In this document: positions 35,246 to 44,404 of the stretch, one piece after another | How positions within the stretch are numbered: position 1 is the stretch's first letter | How the letters are laid out: each line of letters opens with the position of its first letter | From: Sporolactobacillus sp. STSJ-5 | GTDB lineage: Bacteria; Bacillota; Bacilli; Bacillales; Sporolactobacillaceae | Reading direction: 5' to 3' | Length of the DNA stretch: 64,000 bases | Assembly (NCBI RefSeq): GCF_024385605.1 | Contig: NZ_JANFOJ010000007.1 | Span: 1-64,000 of the forward strand | Translations under genes and position numbers: made by a program | Notes under the pieces: generated by a model | The model's input: only the letters and a program-made list of their open reading frames with translations | What the model was told of the DNA's origin: nothing | Database searches by the model: none

Positions 35246-36506
35246 TACAGCACCCTCCAATTGTTTGAAATACGTGATAAAAATCCGGCCATGATTTTGC
35301 GACGGCATGTGCTTCTTGCAAATGAATCCGACCGTGTACGATCACTGAAAGAGATGTAAGAAGCATGGCAAGTCGATGATCGTTGTGAGATGAAACGGAT
35401 CCTCCCCGAAGGAAGGGAACACCGCGAATAATCATACCGTCTTCAGTCTCCGTGACATCTGCTCCCAACGAATTCAATGCATTTGCTACACTAGTGATTC
35501 GATCCGATTCTTTGTCGCGAAGACGTTTTCCGCCTTTTATGACACTTTTTCCATCGGCTAATGCCATAGCTCCTGCTATTACTGGTGCAAGATCAGGACA
35601 TTGTGCGACGTCCACTGTTGTTGCTGTTAATTTTGATTTCTCAGCAATTAATTCATCGTCGTTCCAATAAATCTGTCCATTCATTGACGTGAGGATCGAC
35701 TTAATGGCGCGGTCCCCTTGCTTACTGTCCCGGTTTAAGCCGCGTATGGTAATCCGACCGCCAAGCACGCCCATTAGCAGAAGAAAAGCAGCCTGAGACC
35801 AGTCTCCTTCAATAGTATAGGTGTTCGATCGGTAGGGTTCTGAATTTATTAAAAAGGAACGTCCGTCTTCTTTAATTGCTATGCCGAATTGACTGAGTAC
35901 ATCCCGAGTGATGGTCACATACCCGCTTGATTCCAATGAGTCGGTAATACGAATTACTGATGGGTGATCAAGTAAGGGAAGTGCGAACATTAATCCCGAA
36001 ATAAGCTGAGAACTGACACTTCCTGAGATGGGAAAGTCGCCTGGATGCAATGCTCCTTTTAAATGTATTGGAAACTGCTTGGGTATCTGCTGCCATCGTA
36101 TTTTTTTCTCAGCGAAGAGCGATTGATAGGGCGTCAGTGAACGTTGTGCTAATCGATCGCTGCCTGTAACAAGTGCTTCTCCGCATAACGCAAGCGCTAC
36201 AGGAAGAACAAAGCGTAACGTTGATCCTGATTCATGACAATCAATTGTGGGAACCGTGCCATTAAATTGAGATGAAATTCCGGTAATTGTCAGTGAAGTT
36301 CTTTCCTTATACAAAGGGGGGGAACTGATTCGTGCCCCAAAAGCCTGCATTGCATTTATAGTAGCCGTAATATCTTCGGATAGTCCGACATTTTGAATCA
36401 AACTTGTGCCTTGAGCCAGTGAGGCTGCCATGATTGCTCGGTGTGCGTAGCTTTTCGAAGGTGGGACAACAACAGTACCATTGAGTGAATCTGCTGAAAT
36501 ATGCAT
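35238..36506 (-). CDS. aroA: 3-phosphoshikimate 1-carboxyvinyltransferase (EPSP synthase)
   Basis: Transfers enolpyruvate to shikimate 3-phosphate. The 422-residue protein has PPSKSYAHRAIMAASLA near the N-terminus, SGSVSSQLISGL, KGGKRLRDKESDRI and NDHRLAM. At the phosphoenolpyruvate site it reads ESGSTLRF where E. coli and B. subtilis enzymes have GNAGT or GNSGT, a variant known from clostridial-type enzymes. Start ATG at 36506 after GGGAGAT. First gene of the minus-strand aro operon. Confidence 0.94.
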   Translation of the reverse strand: MHISADSLNGTVVVPPSKSYAHRAIMAASLAQGTSLIQNVGLSEDITATINAMQAFGARISSPPLYKERTSLTITGISSQFNGTVPTIDCHESGSTLRFVLPVALALCGEALVTGSDRLAQRSLTPYQSLFAEKKIRWQQIPKQFPIHLKGALHPGDFPISGSVSSQLISGLMFALPLLDHPSVIRITDSLESSGYVTITRDVLSQFGIAIKEDGRSFLINSEPYRSNTYTIEGDWSQAAFLLLMGVLGGRITIRGLNRDSKQGDRAIKSILTSMNGQIYWNDDELIAEKSKLTATTVDVAQCPDLAPVIAGAMALADGKSVIKGGKRLRDKESDRITSVANALNSLGADVTETEDGMIIRGVPFLRGGSVSSHNDHRLAMLLTSLSVIVHGRIHLQEAHAVAKSWPDFYHVFQTIGGCCNE

Positions 36507-36581
36507 CAATGTTTATCTCCCTAACTATTTTCATTGATCATTGGGGCCGGCGATAATCGCTTTTAATTCTTTAAAAACAAA

Positions 36582-36601
36582 AAAGAGAGGTAACTCTCTT
36601 T
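36582..36601 (-). terminator. Terminator between the LysR-type gene and aroA
   Basis: AAAGAGAG/CTCTCTTT stem with a four-base loop, T-rich on the minus-strand side. Confidence 0.6.
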
Positions 36602-36708
36602 AAAGGATAAGTGTTCATTCTTTATTTGAATGAGAATCAATTAAAATAAATTTTAAGTGCTTCAAAAATATCTGTCAATAAAGACTTGTTTTCATGTAAT
36701 GTTTTATT

Positions 36709-37590
36709 CTATCGATTTGCAGATTCATTGTCTTTTATGACTTCAAGGACAATATCTGCGAAACATTTGGCAGCTGGTGATGTGGGAACTCGAGAAGCAA
36801 GCCTGATTGTTCGAAAACTTTCAACAGTAAATGGAATTGCTCGAAGCGGCTCAATGTTTTCTGGAAGAACAAGTTCCGGAAGGATACTAATCCCGAGATG
36901 ATGTGCGACCATGGCGAGTATTGCATTCTCTTCCATAAGTTCAAACCGAACATTAGGTGAGCAATGGTGCTCAGATAACAAACGTTTAATTTCGTGATAT
37001 CCACCGTACGCCGGCATGATAAAGGGTTCGTCTTCAATCTGTTTAAAAGCGACTGTCTTTTGATTATAGAGCGGACTTTTCGGCGACACAATGCAAAGTA
37101 TACGATCTTTTTTAATTGGTGTGACCCGGACAGATTTAATTTCCATTTTTGTTACAAATCCGCAGTCAAGTTCACCGCGTAACAGTGCCTGTTCAATTTC
37201 TTCATAATTCCCATCGAAAAGGCGGATTTTTATTAATGGATAATGCGTCTCCATCTGCTGAATCACTTGTGGCAGGATATGAATGGAGACACTATTGAAA
37301 CTGCCCACAGACACAGTTCCCTTTATGACACCGAGAATGGATGAAGCTTCCTGGCGAACACCTTCATCCAACTGCAATACGGCATTGATATTCGGAAGCA
37401 TCAGGTTGCCTTCGCGAGTTAAGGTGATGGCAGAACGCCCTCTATGGATCAATGAAAAACCAAAGGTCTGCTCAAGCCCGGAAATGGCGTGGCTAACCGC
37501 TGATTGCGTCAATCCGAGCTGTTCAGCCGCTCGCGTAAAACTGTGCAGCTGAGCCACTTTGGAAAAAATTTGATATTTAATGAGACTCAT
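36709..37590 (-). CDS. LysR-family transcriptional regulator
   Basis: A 293-residue regulator. The winged helix (FSKVAQLHSFTRAAEQLGLTQSAVS) is followed by a periplasmic-binding-protein-like effector domain (about 90-290). The effector cannot be told from sequence. It is divergent from an EamA transporter (37742), and a 15-base dyad lies between them, so it most likely controls that exporter. Strong GGAGGAGC upstream of the ATG. Confidence 0.9.
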   Translation of the reverse strand: MSLIKYQIFSKVAQLHSFTRAAEQLGLTQSAVSHAISGLEQTFGFSLIHRGRSAITLTREGNLMLPNINAVLQLDEGVRQEASSILGVIKGTVSVGSFNSVSIHILPQVIQQMETHYPLIKIRLFDGNYEEIEQALLRGELDCGFVTKMEIKSVRVTPIKKDRILCIVSPKSPLYNQKTVAFKQIEDEPFIMPAYGGYHEIKRLLSEHHCSPNVRFELMEENAILAMVAHHLGISILPELVLPENIEPLRAIPFTVESFRTIRLASRVPTSPAAKCFADIVLEVIKDNESANR

Positions 37591-37641
37591 TCGTGCTCCT
37601 CCTCATGTTTGTTTATAAACCATGTGAGACATCACCTCATG

Positions 37642-37656
37642 ATGAAAATATTTCAT
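37642..37656. promoter_or_regulatory. Candidate LysR-type operator dyad
   Basis: ATGAAA-ATA-TTTCAT is a perfect 15-base dyad that includes a T-N11-A pattern, between the divergent lysR-type and eamA genes. Confidence 0.5.
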
Positions 37657-37741
37657 TTGTTATATTATAAAGATTCATTTTATTAATAACAATACGTCCT
37701 TTATACTGATGAAGAAAATGATTGAATCGAGGTGTTGAGGC

Positions 37742-38659
37742 ATGAATCAAAAAAAAGCAGACTGGATGCTTGTCCTTGTTACCGTTCTTTGGGGCACTTC
37801 TTATTTGTTTATGAAAACCGGGCTGGATGATTTGGGGGTCTTTACTTTTATTGCACTGCGTTTTTTCATTGCTTTTGTCATCATGGCTTTATTTTTCCAT
37901 CGTGCACTTTTTCATACAGATTTCAGAACACTGGTTTATAGCTTGCTGCAAAGTCTGATGCTTCTCGGCGTTTTTGCATTTCTCATGTTCGGAATGCTAA
38001 CAACACCCGCGTCAAAGGCGGGATTCTTGAATAGTCTTACGGTCATCTTTGTTCCGATTCTTCATGCGCTGATCACGCGACATCTGCCACCAAGACGCGT
38101 GATGACGGGAGCAGGTGTCTCGTTAATTGGTATTTTTCTTTTAACAGGTACCTCCTCACTCATGCTCAGCAGTGGTGATTTGTTCTGTATTATTGGTGCG
38201 TTATTCAATGCAGGCTATATTATTCTTGCCGGACATGTCGGTAAGCAAGTGCCCACACTTGCGTTCAGTATCTGGCAGATGGGGTTCACCGGCGTTCTGT
38301 CCTTACTGCTTGCCCTGATCTTCGAGCCGTTTCAGCTGCCTGCAACCCTGGCGGCATGGACTTCTGTTCTTGGTCTGGCCATTCTATGCAGTGCAGTCGG
38401 TTATTTGCTGCAAAACATAGCACAAAAGTTTACTTCGGATCTCCACGCAGGGCTTATTTTTTCATTAGAGCCCGTATTTGCGGCGCTGTTTGCCTATTTG
38501 TTTGTCGGAGAACGGTTATCTGTTCAGGCATCTATCGGAGCCGTGCTTGTTTTACTTAGTATCGTCATCATGGAAATCAAAATTGGTAATGATCGCAAAA
38601 TGCCTCGTGCATGGTTTGCTGTCTCTCTGTTTAAAAAGCACAGCCGTCCTGATAAGTAA
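37742..38659 (+). CDS. EamA-family (DMT) transporter
   Basis: A 305-residue membrane protein with ten predicted spans in two EamA repeats (first WGTSYLFMKTGL, second from about 155 with LFNAGYIILAGH and SLEPVFAALFAYLFVGERLS). Members export amino acids or other metabolites. The linked divergent LysR regulator suggests inducible export. GAGG lies before the ATG. Confidence 0.88.
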   Translation: MNQKKADWMLVLVTVLWGTSYLFMKTGLDDLGVFTFIALRFFIAFVIMALFFHRALFHTDFRTLVYSLLQSLMLLGVFAFLMFGMLTTPASKAGFLNSLTVIFVPILHALITRHLPPRRVMTGAGVSLIGIFLLTGTSSLMLSSGDLFCIIGALFNAGYIILAGHVGKQVPTLAFSIWQMGFTGVLSLLLALIFEPFQLPATLAAWTSVLGLAILCSAVGYLLQNIAQKFTSDLHAGLIFSLEPVFAALFAYLFVGERLSVQASIGAVLVLLSIVIMEIKIGNDRKMPRAWFAVSLFKKHSRPDK

Positions 38660-38822
38660 TTGTTTAGGCAAAATAGGCAGGCGCACGATTTGCGGGATGC
38701 ATTTGGAACAACTATGCATTATAATTTTTATCATCGTACATATCAATCGATTCATTTTCTGTTCATAGTTCACATGCACACTATTTGAGAAGAATGTTGT
38801 GTGAAAAGGAGTCGAAAAACCA

Positions 38823-39497
38823 ATGAACAAAATTCTCGTTATTGATGACGATCCGCATATTCGCGAGCTAGTGACTGTGTTTCTTGAAAGTGAAAATTTG
38901 CCCTGCATTGAAGCAGAAAATGGAAGAGAAGCGCTAAGAATACTTGATGATGATTCTGTTGTGCTCATTATATTGGATATTATGATGCCTGAGATGGACG
39001 GATGGGCATTCTGCCGTGAAGTGCGCAAGTCCAAAAAAACTCCGATTTTAATGCTTACAGCAAAGGGAGAGACAATGCAGAAAGTTAAGGGTTTTGAGCT
39101 TGGAGCTGATGATTATCTCGTAAAACCATTTGAACCGATTGAGCTTGTTATGCGTGTGAAAGCTTTGCTGAGGCGCTATCAGGTATCCGTCTCGCAAACC
39201 CTGCGCATAGGAAAACTGGTTTTAGATCGAAAATCGTATACCATTATTAATGGAAACGATTCAATTATGATCCCAATGAAGGAATTTGAATTGCTGTTTA
39301 TGCTTGCTGGAGCGCCAGGTCGAACGTTCACTCGAGATGACCTCATTGAAAATATTTGGGGTTATGATTACGAGGGGGATGAACGCACGATTGATGTTCA
39401 TGTGAAACGACTTCGTGAACGTTTTGTCACTGATAAATGCGGATTTGAAATAAAAACAGTACGTGGACTCGGATATCGATTGGAAGAGTTATTATGA
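38823..39497 (+). CDS. OmpR-family response regulator (HssR-like)
   Basis: A 224-residue two-component regulator. The receiver domain has the acidic pocket near residues 8-10, Asp52 as phospho-acceptor (LDIMMPEMDG) and the LVKPFEP lysine. The C-terminal winged helix contains LIENIWGYDYEGDERTIDVH, close in form to HssR, the heme-stress regulator. No hrtAB exporter genes are adjacent, so a heme role is not supported by context. AAAAGGAG precedes the ATG. It overlaps its kinase gene by four bases. Confidence 0.92.
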   Translation: MNKILVIDDDPHIRELVTVFLESENLPCIEAENGREALRILDDDSVVLIILDIMMPEMDGWAFCREVRKSKKTPILMLTAKGETMQKVKGFELGADDYLVKPFEPIELVMRVKALLRRYQVSVSQTLRIGKLVLDRKSYTIINGNDSIMIPMKEFELLFMLAGAPGRTFTRDDLIENIWGYDYEGDERTIDVHVKRLRERFVTDKCGFEIKTVRGLGYRLEELL

Positions 39498-40585
39498 AAA
39501 GATACCCTTGGAATAAATTCAAAGTGCACTGTTTTGGCATTTTGTTCTTATTAGTACTGAGTCTGTTCTGGATTCTTTTTTATCTGTTGATTGATTCGGT
39601 GACGAATCATTTTGAAATTCATGTCCATCCGCTTCTTATTCATGTTGTGAGCGGACTCCTTGGTGTCGTTTTAATGGGCTTTGTGATGACTCAGGTTGGA
39701 AAGTACATTAAGCCAAAAAGATTTAATTACTTTCAGACGATTTCCCAAGCGATCAGACAGATGGCGAAGGGAAATTTCGAAATAGAGCTTAACATTCCGC
39801 TTCCTACGGAAGAAAAAAATCGACATAATCCTTTTGTCCAGCTTGTAGACAGCGTTCATTATATGGCGAAGGAACTGGGACAGCTGGAACGTGTGCGGCA
39901 AGAGTTTATTTCAAATGTCTCCCACGAGATTCAATCGCCGCTGACCTCGATTAAAGGATTCGCACGTGCATTGGAGAATGATCAGCTGCCGAAGGAAAAG
40001 AAAGATCATTACTTAAAGATCATTCAAACAGAAACAGATCGTCTCTCGAAATTAAGCGATAATTTATTAAAATTGACAGCACTTGAAAATGAGAAGCACC
40101 CGATGTACATGACTGATTATCATCCGGATCGACAAATAAGATCATGCCTGCTCGCACTTGAACCTCAATGGAGCAGTAAGAAATTGAATCTAGATATTAA
40201 ATTAGAACCGGTTATGATTCATGCAGATAGTGAACTAATGAATCAGGTTTGGATGAATTTAATTCAAAATAGTATTAAATTCACTCCCATTGAAGGGAAG
40301 ATCAGTGTTTTATTAAAAGAGCAGAGTGGTCGTATTCTCTTCCAATTGTCAGACACAGGAATGGGCATTAAAAAAGAGGATTTTGTTCATCTTTTCGAAC
40401 GATTCTATAAAGGAAACCGCTCGCGAACCAGTCGTGAAGGCGGCAGTGGTTTAGGCCTTTCTATCGTGAAAAAAATTATAGATGTTCATCAAGGAGAAAT
40501 TCGTGTAAGCAGCGACTATGGAAAGGGGACTACTTTTTCTATATGGTTGGAAAAGGCAGAAACAAAGTCCCAAAGCACTAATTAA
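39494..40585 (+). CDS. Membrane sensor histidine kinase
   Basis: A 363-residue kinase with two N-terminal spans (about 11-33 and 48-67) and only about 15 residues outside (IDSVTNHFEIHVHP). A HAMP-like linker follows, then HisKA with His144 (NVSHEIQSPLTSIKGF) and HATPase_c (NLIQNSIKF, DTGMGI, GGSGLGLSIV). The very short outer loop suggests sensing within the membrane or through a partner, unlike the large sensor domain of HssS. Its partner is the preceding response regulator. Confidence 0.9.
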   Translation: MKRYPWNKFKVHCFGILFLLVLSLFWILFYLLIDSVTNHFEIHVHPLLIHVVSGLLGVVLMGFVMTQVGKYIKPKRFNYFQTISQAIRQMAKGNFEIELNIPLPTEEKNRHNPFVQLVDSVHYMAKELGQLERVRQEFISNVSHEIQSPLTSIKGFARALENDQLPKEKKDHYLKIIQTETDRLSKLSDNLLKLTALENEKHPMYMTDYHPDRQIRSCLLALEPQWSSKKLNLDIKLEPVMIHADSELMNQVWMNLIQNSIKFTPIEGKISVLLKEQSGRILFQLSDTGMGIKKEDFVHLFERFYKGNRSRTSREGGSGLGLSIVKKIIDVHQGEIRVSSDYGKGTTFSIWLEKAETKSQSTN

Positions 40586-40677
40586 TTGACAAGTGCAATG
40601 ATAAAAACGGAAATGCTTGATAGGACGAGTGCGCCGATCATGAGATAGACAACGACTTTAAATAATTTCTTCGACAT
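40582..40677 (-). CDS. Prli42-like small membrane protein, 31 aa
   Basis: A 31-codon ORF reading MSKKLFKVVVYLMIGALV, then a hydrophobic helix to IALVN. The basic N-terminus, VVVYLM and the single span match the pattern of Prli42, the stressosome membrane anchor described in Listeria and conserved in Firmicutes. It has GGAAAGGAA upstream and a TTGAAA-18-TATAAT promoter (40714-40743). It overlaps the end of the kinase gene by four bases, tail to tail. rsb genes are not in this window. Confidence 0.7.
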   Translation of the reverse strand: MSKKLFKVVVYLMIGALVLSSISVFIIALVN

Positions 40678-40713
40678 AGATATGACCGTTCCTTTCCTAG
40701 TGAGTTCTTGTCC

Positions 40714-40743
40714 ATTATAGTTGATCATAAGCAGACTTTTCAA
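40714..40743 (-). promoter_or_regulatory. Promoter of the Prli42-like gene
   Basis: On the minus strand TTGAAA, 18 bases, TATAAT, about 37 bases before the ATG. Confidence 0.65.
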
Positions 40744-40851
40744 TCGACTGAGCAAAATTGAATGAACAGTATGTTATTATAACAAAAGAGAAACAGGCAA
40801 AACGAAATAAAGGTAATTTTTACAGAAATAATGATGAAATGAGTGAGTGGA

Positions 40852-41973
40852 TTGATTAATGAAGAACGTCTGATCACGAATTTTTGTGAATTAGTCAGCA
40901 TTGATTCGGAAACTGGATTTGAAGGGAAAATCTATGAGGTTCTGAAAAAAAAACTTCTTGAACTCGGACTCGATGTTAAGGAAGACCAGGCACAAAAGAC
41001 AACGGGTCATGGAGCAAATAATCTCATTTGCACGTTGCATGGAACGAAAACAGGTACTCCCATTTTCATTGGTACACATATGGATACGGTTCTTCCGGGA
41101 AAAGGTGTTAAACCATTAATTGAAAATGGTTACATCACCTCAGATGGGACAACGATTCTCGGATCGGATGATAAAGCCGGTATAGCAGCGATTCTGGAGG
41201 CAATTCAAGTAATGATCGAGGAGCAGCACGAACATGCCGATGTTCAGTTCATCATTACGATTGGCGAGGAATCCGGCTTGCTCGGAGCAAAAGCGCTTGA
41301 CATGTCTCTGGTCCATGCTGATTATGGCTTTGCATTGGACAGTGACGGACCGGTAGGAGATGTGGTAGTGGCAGCTCCATTTCAAACGAAATTCATCGTT
41401 GATTTATATGGGAAGACTGCACACGCCGGCATTGAACCTGAAAAAGGAGTATCGGCAATTACATTGGCAGCTAAAGCCATTGCTAAAATGCCGCTCGGTC
41501 GGATCGACAATGACACAACAGCGAATATCGGCAGTTTTGAAGGCGGTAAAGCGACAAATATTGTCTGTGATTACGTGAAGGTGATTGCAGAAACTCGATC
41601 ACTTGTCAAAGAAAAAATGGATAATCAGATTATAAAAATGACTGAGGCTTTCAAAGATACCGCCATGAAAATGGGAGGAAAAGCAGAGGTTCATGCTGAA
41701 TTCATGTATCCGGGATACAAATTCGGCAGTGAGGATGCAGTGGTCCAGCTCGCATCAAAGGCGATTGAAGCAGTTGGCAGAACACCGCATATGCTCCAAA
41801 GCGGCGGAGGAAGCGATGCTAATGTACTTTGCGGTAAAGGAATACCAACGATAAACTTGGGTGTCGGCTATGAAAACATTCACACAGTCAAAGAGAAAAT
41901 AGCAATTAAGGAACTCATAAAGACAGCTGAGCTTGTCATTGCTCTAGTTGATCAAGCAATTGAAAAAGATTAA
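40852..41973 (+). CDS. yqjE: M20-family peptidase, YqjE (PepT-like)
   Basis: A 373-residue zinc peptidase of the M20 family. Metal-site motifs are GTHMDTV near 75, GSDDKAG, GEESGLLGAK (catalytic Glu) and the dimerisation-domain histidine in GKTAHAG, plus GGGSDANV near the C-terminus. It resembles Bacillus YqjE, called a tripeptidase-like protein; the natural substrate is unknown. TTG at 40852 (after GAGTGAG) gives the family N-terminus MINEERL; GTG at 40843 is the alternative. As in Bacillus it precedes a dinB-type gene and rnz. Confidence 0.88.
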   Translation: MINEERLITNFCELVSIDSETGFEGKIYEVLKKKLLELGLDVKEDQAQKTTGHGANNLICTLHGTKTGTPIFIGTHMDTVLPGKGVKPLIENGYITSDGTTILGSDDKAGIAAILEAIQVMIEEQHEHADVQFIITIGEESGLLGAKALDMSLVHADYGFALDSDGPVGDVVVAAPFQTKFIVDLYGKTAHAGIEPEKGVSAITLAAKAIAKMPLGRIDNDTTANIGSFEGGKATNIVCDYVKVIAETRSLVKEKMDNQIIKMTEAFKDTAMKMGGKAEVHAEFMYPGYKFGSEDAVVQLASKAIEAVGRTPHMLQSGGGSDANVLCGKGIPTINLGVGYENIHTVKEKIAIKELIKTAELVIALVDQAIEKD

Positions 41974-42007
41974 TCTTAAGAAAGAATGACGTACGAAGAG
42001 GCGATAA

Positions 42008-43219
42008 ATGGCGATGGCAAGTGCAAGGATTATCTTTCATATCGATATGAACAGTTTTTATGCCTCAGTTGAAATTGCCAACCATCCGGAACTTAAAAAA
42101 AAGCCGCTCGCCATCGCCGGTAAAACGGAGGAGCGGCATGGTATCATTGTAACGAGCAGCTATGAGGCAAGAAAAAGAGGGGTGCGGACGACCATGACAG
42201 TTCGTGAAGCACGAAAGCTGTGTCCTGACCTCATTGTACGTCATCCTGATTTTTCCTTGTATCGACGAACTTCGGATCAATTATTCGAAATGCTTAAAGA
42301 ATATACTCCATTAGTTGAAAAAGCATCCATTGATGAAGGTTACCTTGATGTGAGTGCTTTGAATAAAATACATCCATTGAAGCTTGCCGGCACGATTCAA
42401 AACAGGATTGGCGATGAGCTTCGTTTGCCATGCAGTATTGGTATTGCACCTAATAAATTTCTCGCAAAAATGGCGTCTAATATGAAGAAACCCATGGGCA
42501 TAACAGTTGTCCGAAAGCGACAGTTGGCGGATCTATTATGGCCGTTGCCTATTGGTAAAATGCATGGTGTCGGACCGAAAACAGAACAAAAATTTAACTC
42601 AGAAGGCATACTGACAATTGGTGATCTTGCAAATCATGATCCGGTTCTAGTTGAACGGCATTTTGGAACGAATGGACGCAGACTTTTTGAATTAGCAAAT
42701 GGACAAGACGATCGTCTTGTCGATCCAGAGGCTTGGGATCGTTATAAAAGCATCGGACATTCTGTCACGCTGTCTCAGGACACACGATCAATGAAAATTA
42801 TTCAAGATACCTTGCATCAGCTTTCGACTAAGCTAGCGCTTCAATTAAAAAAAGAGCATGTGGCAAGCTATGAACTTATTTTGATGATACGTTATCATGA
42901 TTGGACAACGGTTACGCGACATAAAACAACAGTACAACCGTTGAGGAGCTTGGAAGAAATTGAGAACCTTGCGTTCTCAGTCTTTCGTTCAAATTGGAAA
43001 GGCAATGATGTTCGACTGCTTGGTATCACGCTTGCTTCTTTTCAGTCAGTCAGTGACTCAACGAAACAACTTGATCTGTTTTCATACCAGAAAGATGCCC
43101 AATCAGAGCAGCTTGTCAATTTAATTGATCAAATCAACGACCAATTTGGAGAAGAAACGTTGCTGCCGGCAACGCGCCTACTTGATAAGAAACGAATGGG
43201 AGATTCATTTGGAAATTAA
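42008..43219 (+). CDS. dinB: DNA polymerase IV (Y family)
   Basis: Translesion polymerase of 403 residues. Palm carboxylates lie in HIDMNSFYASVE and KASIDEGYLDVS. The IIVTSSYEARKRGV, CSIGIAPNKFLAKMAS and MHGVGPKTEQKF (helix-hairpin-helix) segments are typical, followed by the little-finger domain. The C-terminal QLDLFSYQ is a likely sliding-clamp binding motif (QLxLF). It corresponds to YqjH (PolY1), with the same neighbours as in Bacillus. Confidence 0.95.
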   Translation: MAMASARIIFHIDMNSFYASVEIANHPELKKKPLAIAGKTEERHGIIVTSSYEARKRGVRTTMTVREARKLCPDLIVRHPDFSLYRRTSDQLFEMLKEYTPLVEKASIDEGYLDVSALNKIHPLKLAGTIQNRIGDELRLPCSIGIAPNKFLAKMASNMKKPMGITVVRKRQLADLLWPLPIGKMHGVGPKTEQKFNSEGILTIGDLANHDPVLVERHFGTNGRRLFELANGQDDRLVDPEAWDRYKSIGHSVTLSQDTRSMKIIQDTLHQLSTKLALQLKKEHVASYELILMIRYHDWTTVTRHKTTVQPLRSLEEIENLAFSVFRSNWKGNDVRLLGITLASFQSVSDSTKQLDLFSYQKDAQSEQLVNLIDQINDQFGEETLLPATRLLDKKRMGDSFGN

Positions 43220-43276
43220 GAGTATTATCGTTGAAAAATTTAGTGTAGTAAGGGTATAAAAGGTGGATTGGATAGA

Positions 43277-44212
43277 ATGAGGTTTACATTTTTAGGAACA
43301 GGTGCGGGAATGCCGGCGAAAGAACGAAATGTTACGTCGCTCGCTGTCAGTTTTCCAGAATATGATGGAGATTTATGGCTTTTTGATTGTGGTGAGGGGA
43401 CCCAGCGGCAAATTCTTTATACCTCTGTTAAATTAACAAAGCTGTCAGTTATCTTCGTCACCCACTTGCATGGAGATCATCTCTTCGGGTTGCCGGGAAT
43501 TCTTGGCAGTCGGTCTTTTCAGGGAGCGCTTACACCGTTGACACTCATCGGTCCGAAGGGATTGAAGGAATATGTTGAAACATCACTTCGTGTTTCCGGA
43601 ACGCATCTCTATTATCCGGTTACTGTACATGAAATTAATTCAGAAAACATAGTGTATGAAAATGATCATTTTATTGTGGATGCAGGCGAACTGGATCACG
43701 GCATCAAAACATACGGTTATCGGATCACTGAAAAAGATCAGCCCGGAGAGTTGCTGGTGGACAAGCTGATCGATATAGGCGTGCGTCCGGGTCCTATTTA
43801 TAAGCAGATAAAGGAACAAGAGAATGTTATGCTACCGGATGGAAAAGTTCTAGATACAGCTGATTTCATCGGAAAACAACGTAAAGGGCGAACGATTACC
43901 ATCTTAGGCGACACGAGGCCCTGTGAGACGTCTTTGCTTCTTGCGAAAAATGCTGATTTGCTTATTCATGAAGCGACATTTAGTGGAGATTGTGATCAGC
44001 TTGCTCATGATTATCACCATTCTACGTCACTGCAAGCTGCTGAAACGGCAAATAAAGCGGAGGCAAAAGCTCTGATTCTCTCTCATTTAAGTTCAAGATA
44101 TCAAAAAAGGGAACAATCAGCACTGCTTAATGAAGCAAAAGCAGTTTTTCCATTAACTTTTCTCGCTCATGATTTGTGGACTTATGAATTAAAGCACCCA
44201 TCACGGCATTGA
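43277..44212 (+). CDS. rnz: Ribonuclease Z
   Basis: Zinc endonuclease that trims the 3' end of tRNA precursors lacking encoded CCA. The 311-residue metallo-beta-lactamase protein has FLGTGAGMPAKERN, THLHGDH (metal site), AGELDHGIKTYGYRI, LGDTRPC and the C-terminal SHLSSRY. ATG at 43277 lies 11 bases after AAAGGTGG; a TTG at 43268 is too close. Normal length for the family. The terminator at 44338 follows. Confidence 0.95.
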   Translation: MRFTFLGTGAGMPAKERNVTSLAVSFPEYDGDLWLFDCGEGTQRQILYTSVKLTKLSVIFVTHLHGDHLFGLPGILGSRSFQGALTPLTLIGPKGLKEYVETSLRVSGTHLYYPVTVHEINSENIVYENDHFIVDAGELDHGIKTYGYRITEKDQPGELLVDKLIDIGVRPGPIYKQIKEQENVMLPDGKVLDTADFIGKQRKGRTITILGDTRPCETSLLLAKNADLLIHEATFSGDCDQLAHDYHHSTSLQAAETANKAEAKALILSHLSSRYQKREQSALLNEAKAVFPLTFLAHDLWTYELKHPSRH

Positions 44213-44337
44213 TCATTCAAAAATCTTACTCGATGTGTTGAAAAATTTCATACAAGTCGGTGAGGGTGAGGATATAATGATGACATCCGTTTTCATTGCT
44301 GCGTTTGTTATTTGTTTCTTGTCCTTTTTTATAAGCA

Positions 44338-44372
44338 AAAATAAGGCTCCCAAATATGGGAGCCTTATTTTT
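44338..44372. terminator. Bidirectional terminator between rnz and amtB
   Basis: AATAAGGCTCCC and GGGAGCCTTATT pair perfectly around AAATAT, with A and T runs on either side. Confidence 0.85.
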
Positions 44373-44404
44373 CATGTACGTTGATCGTTCATTAAGTAAA
44401 CAGA

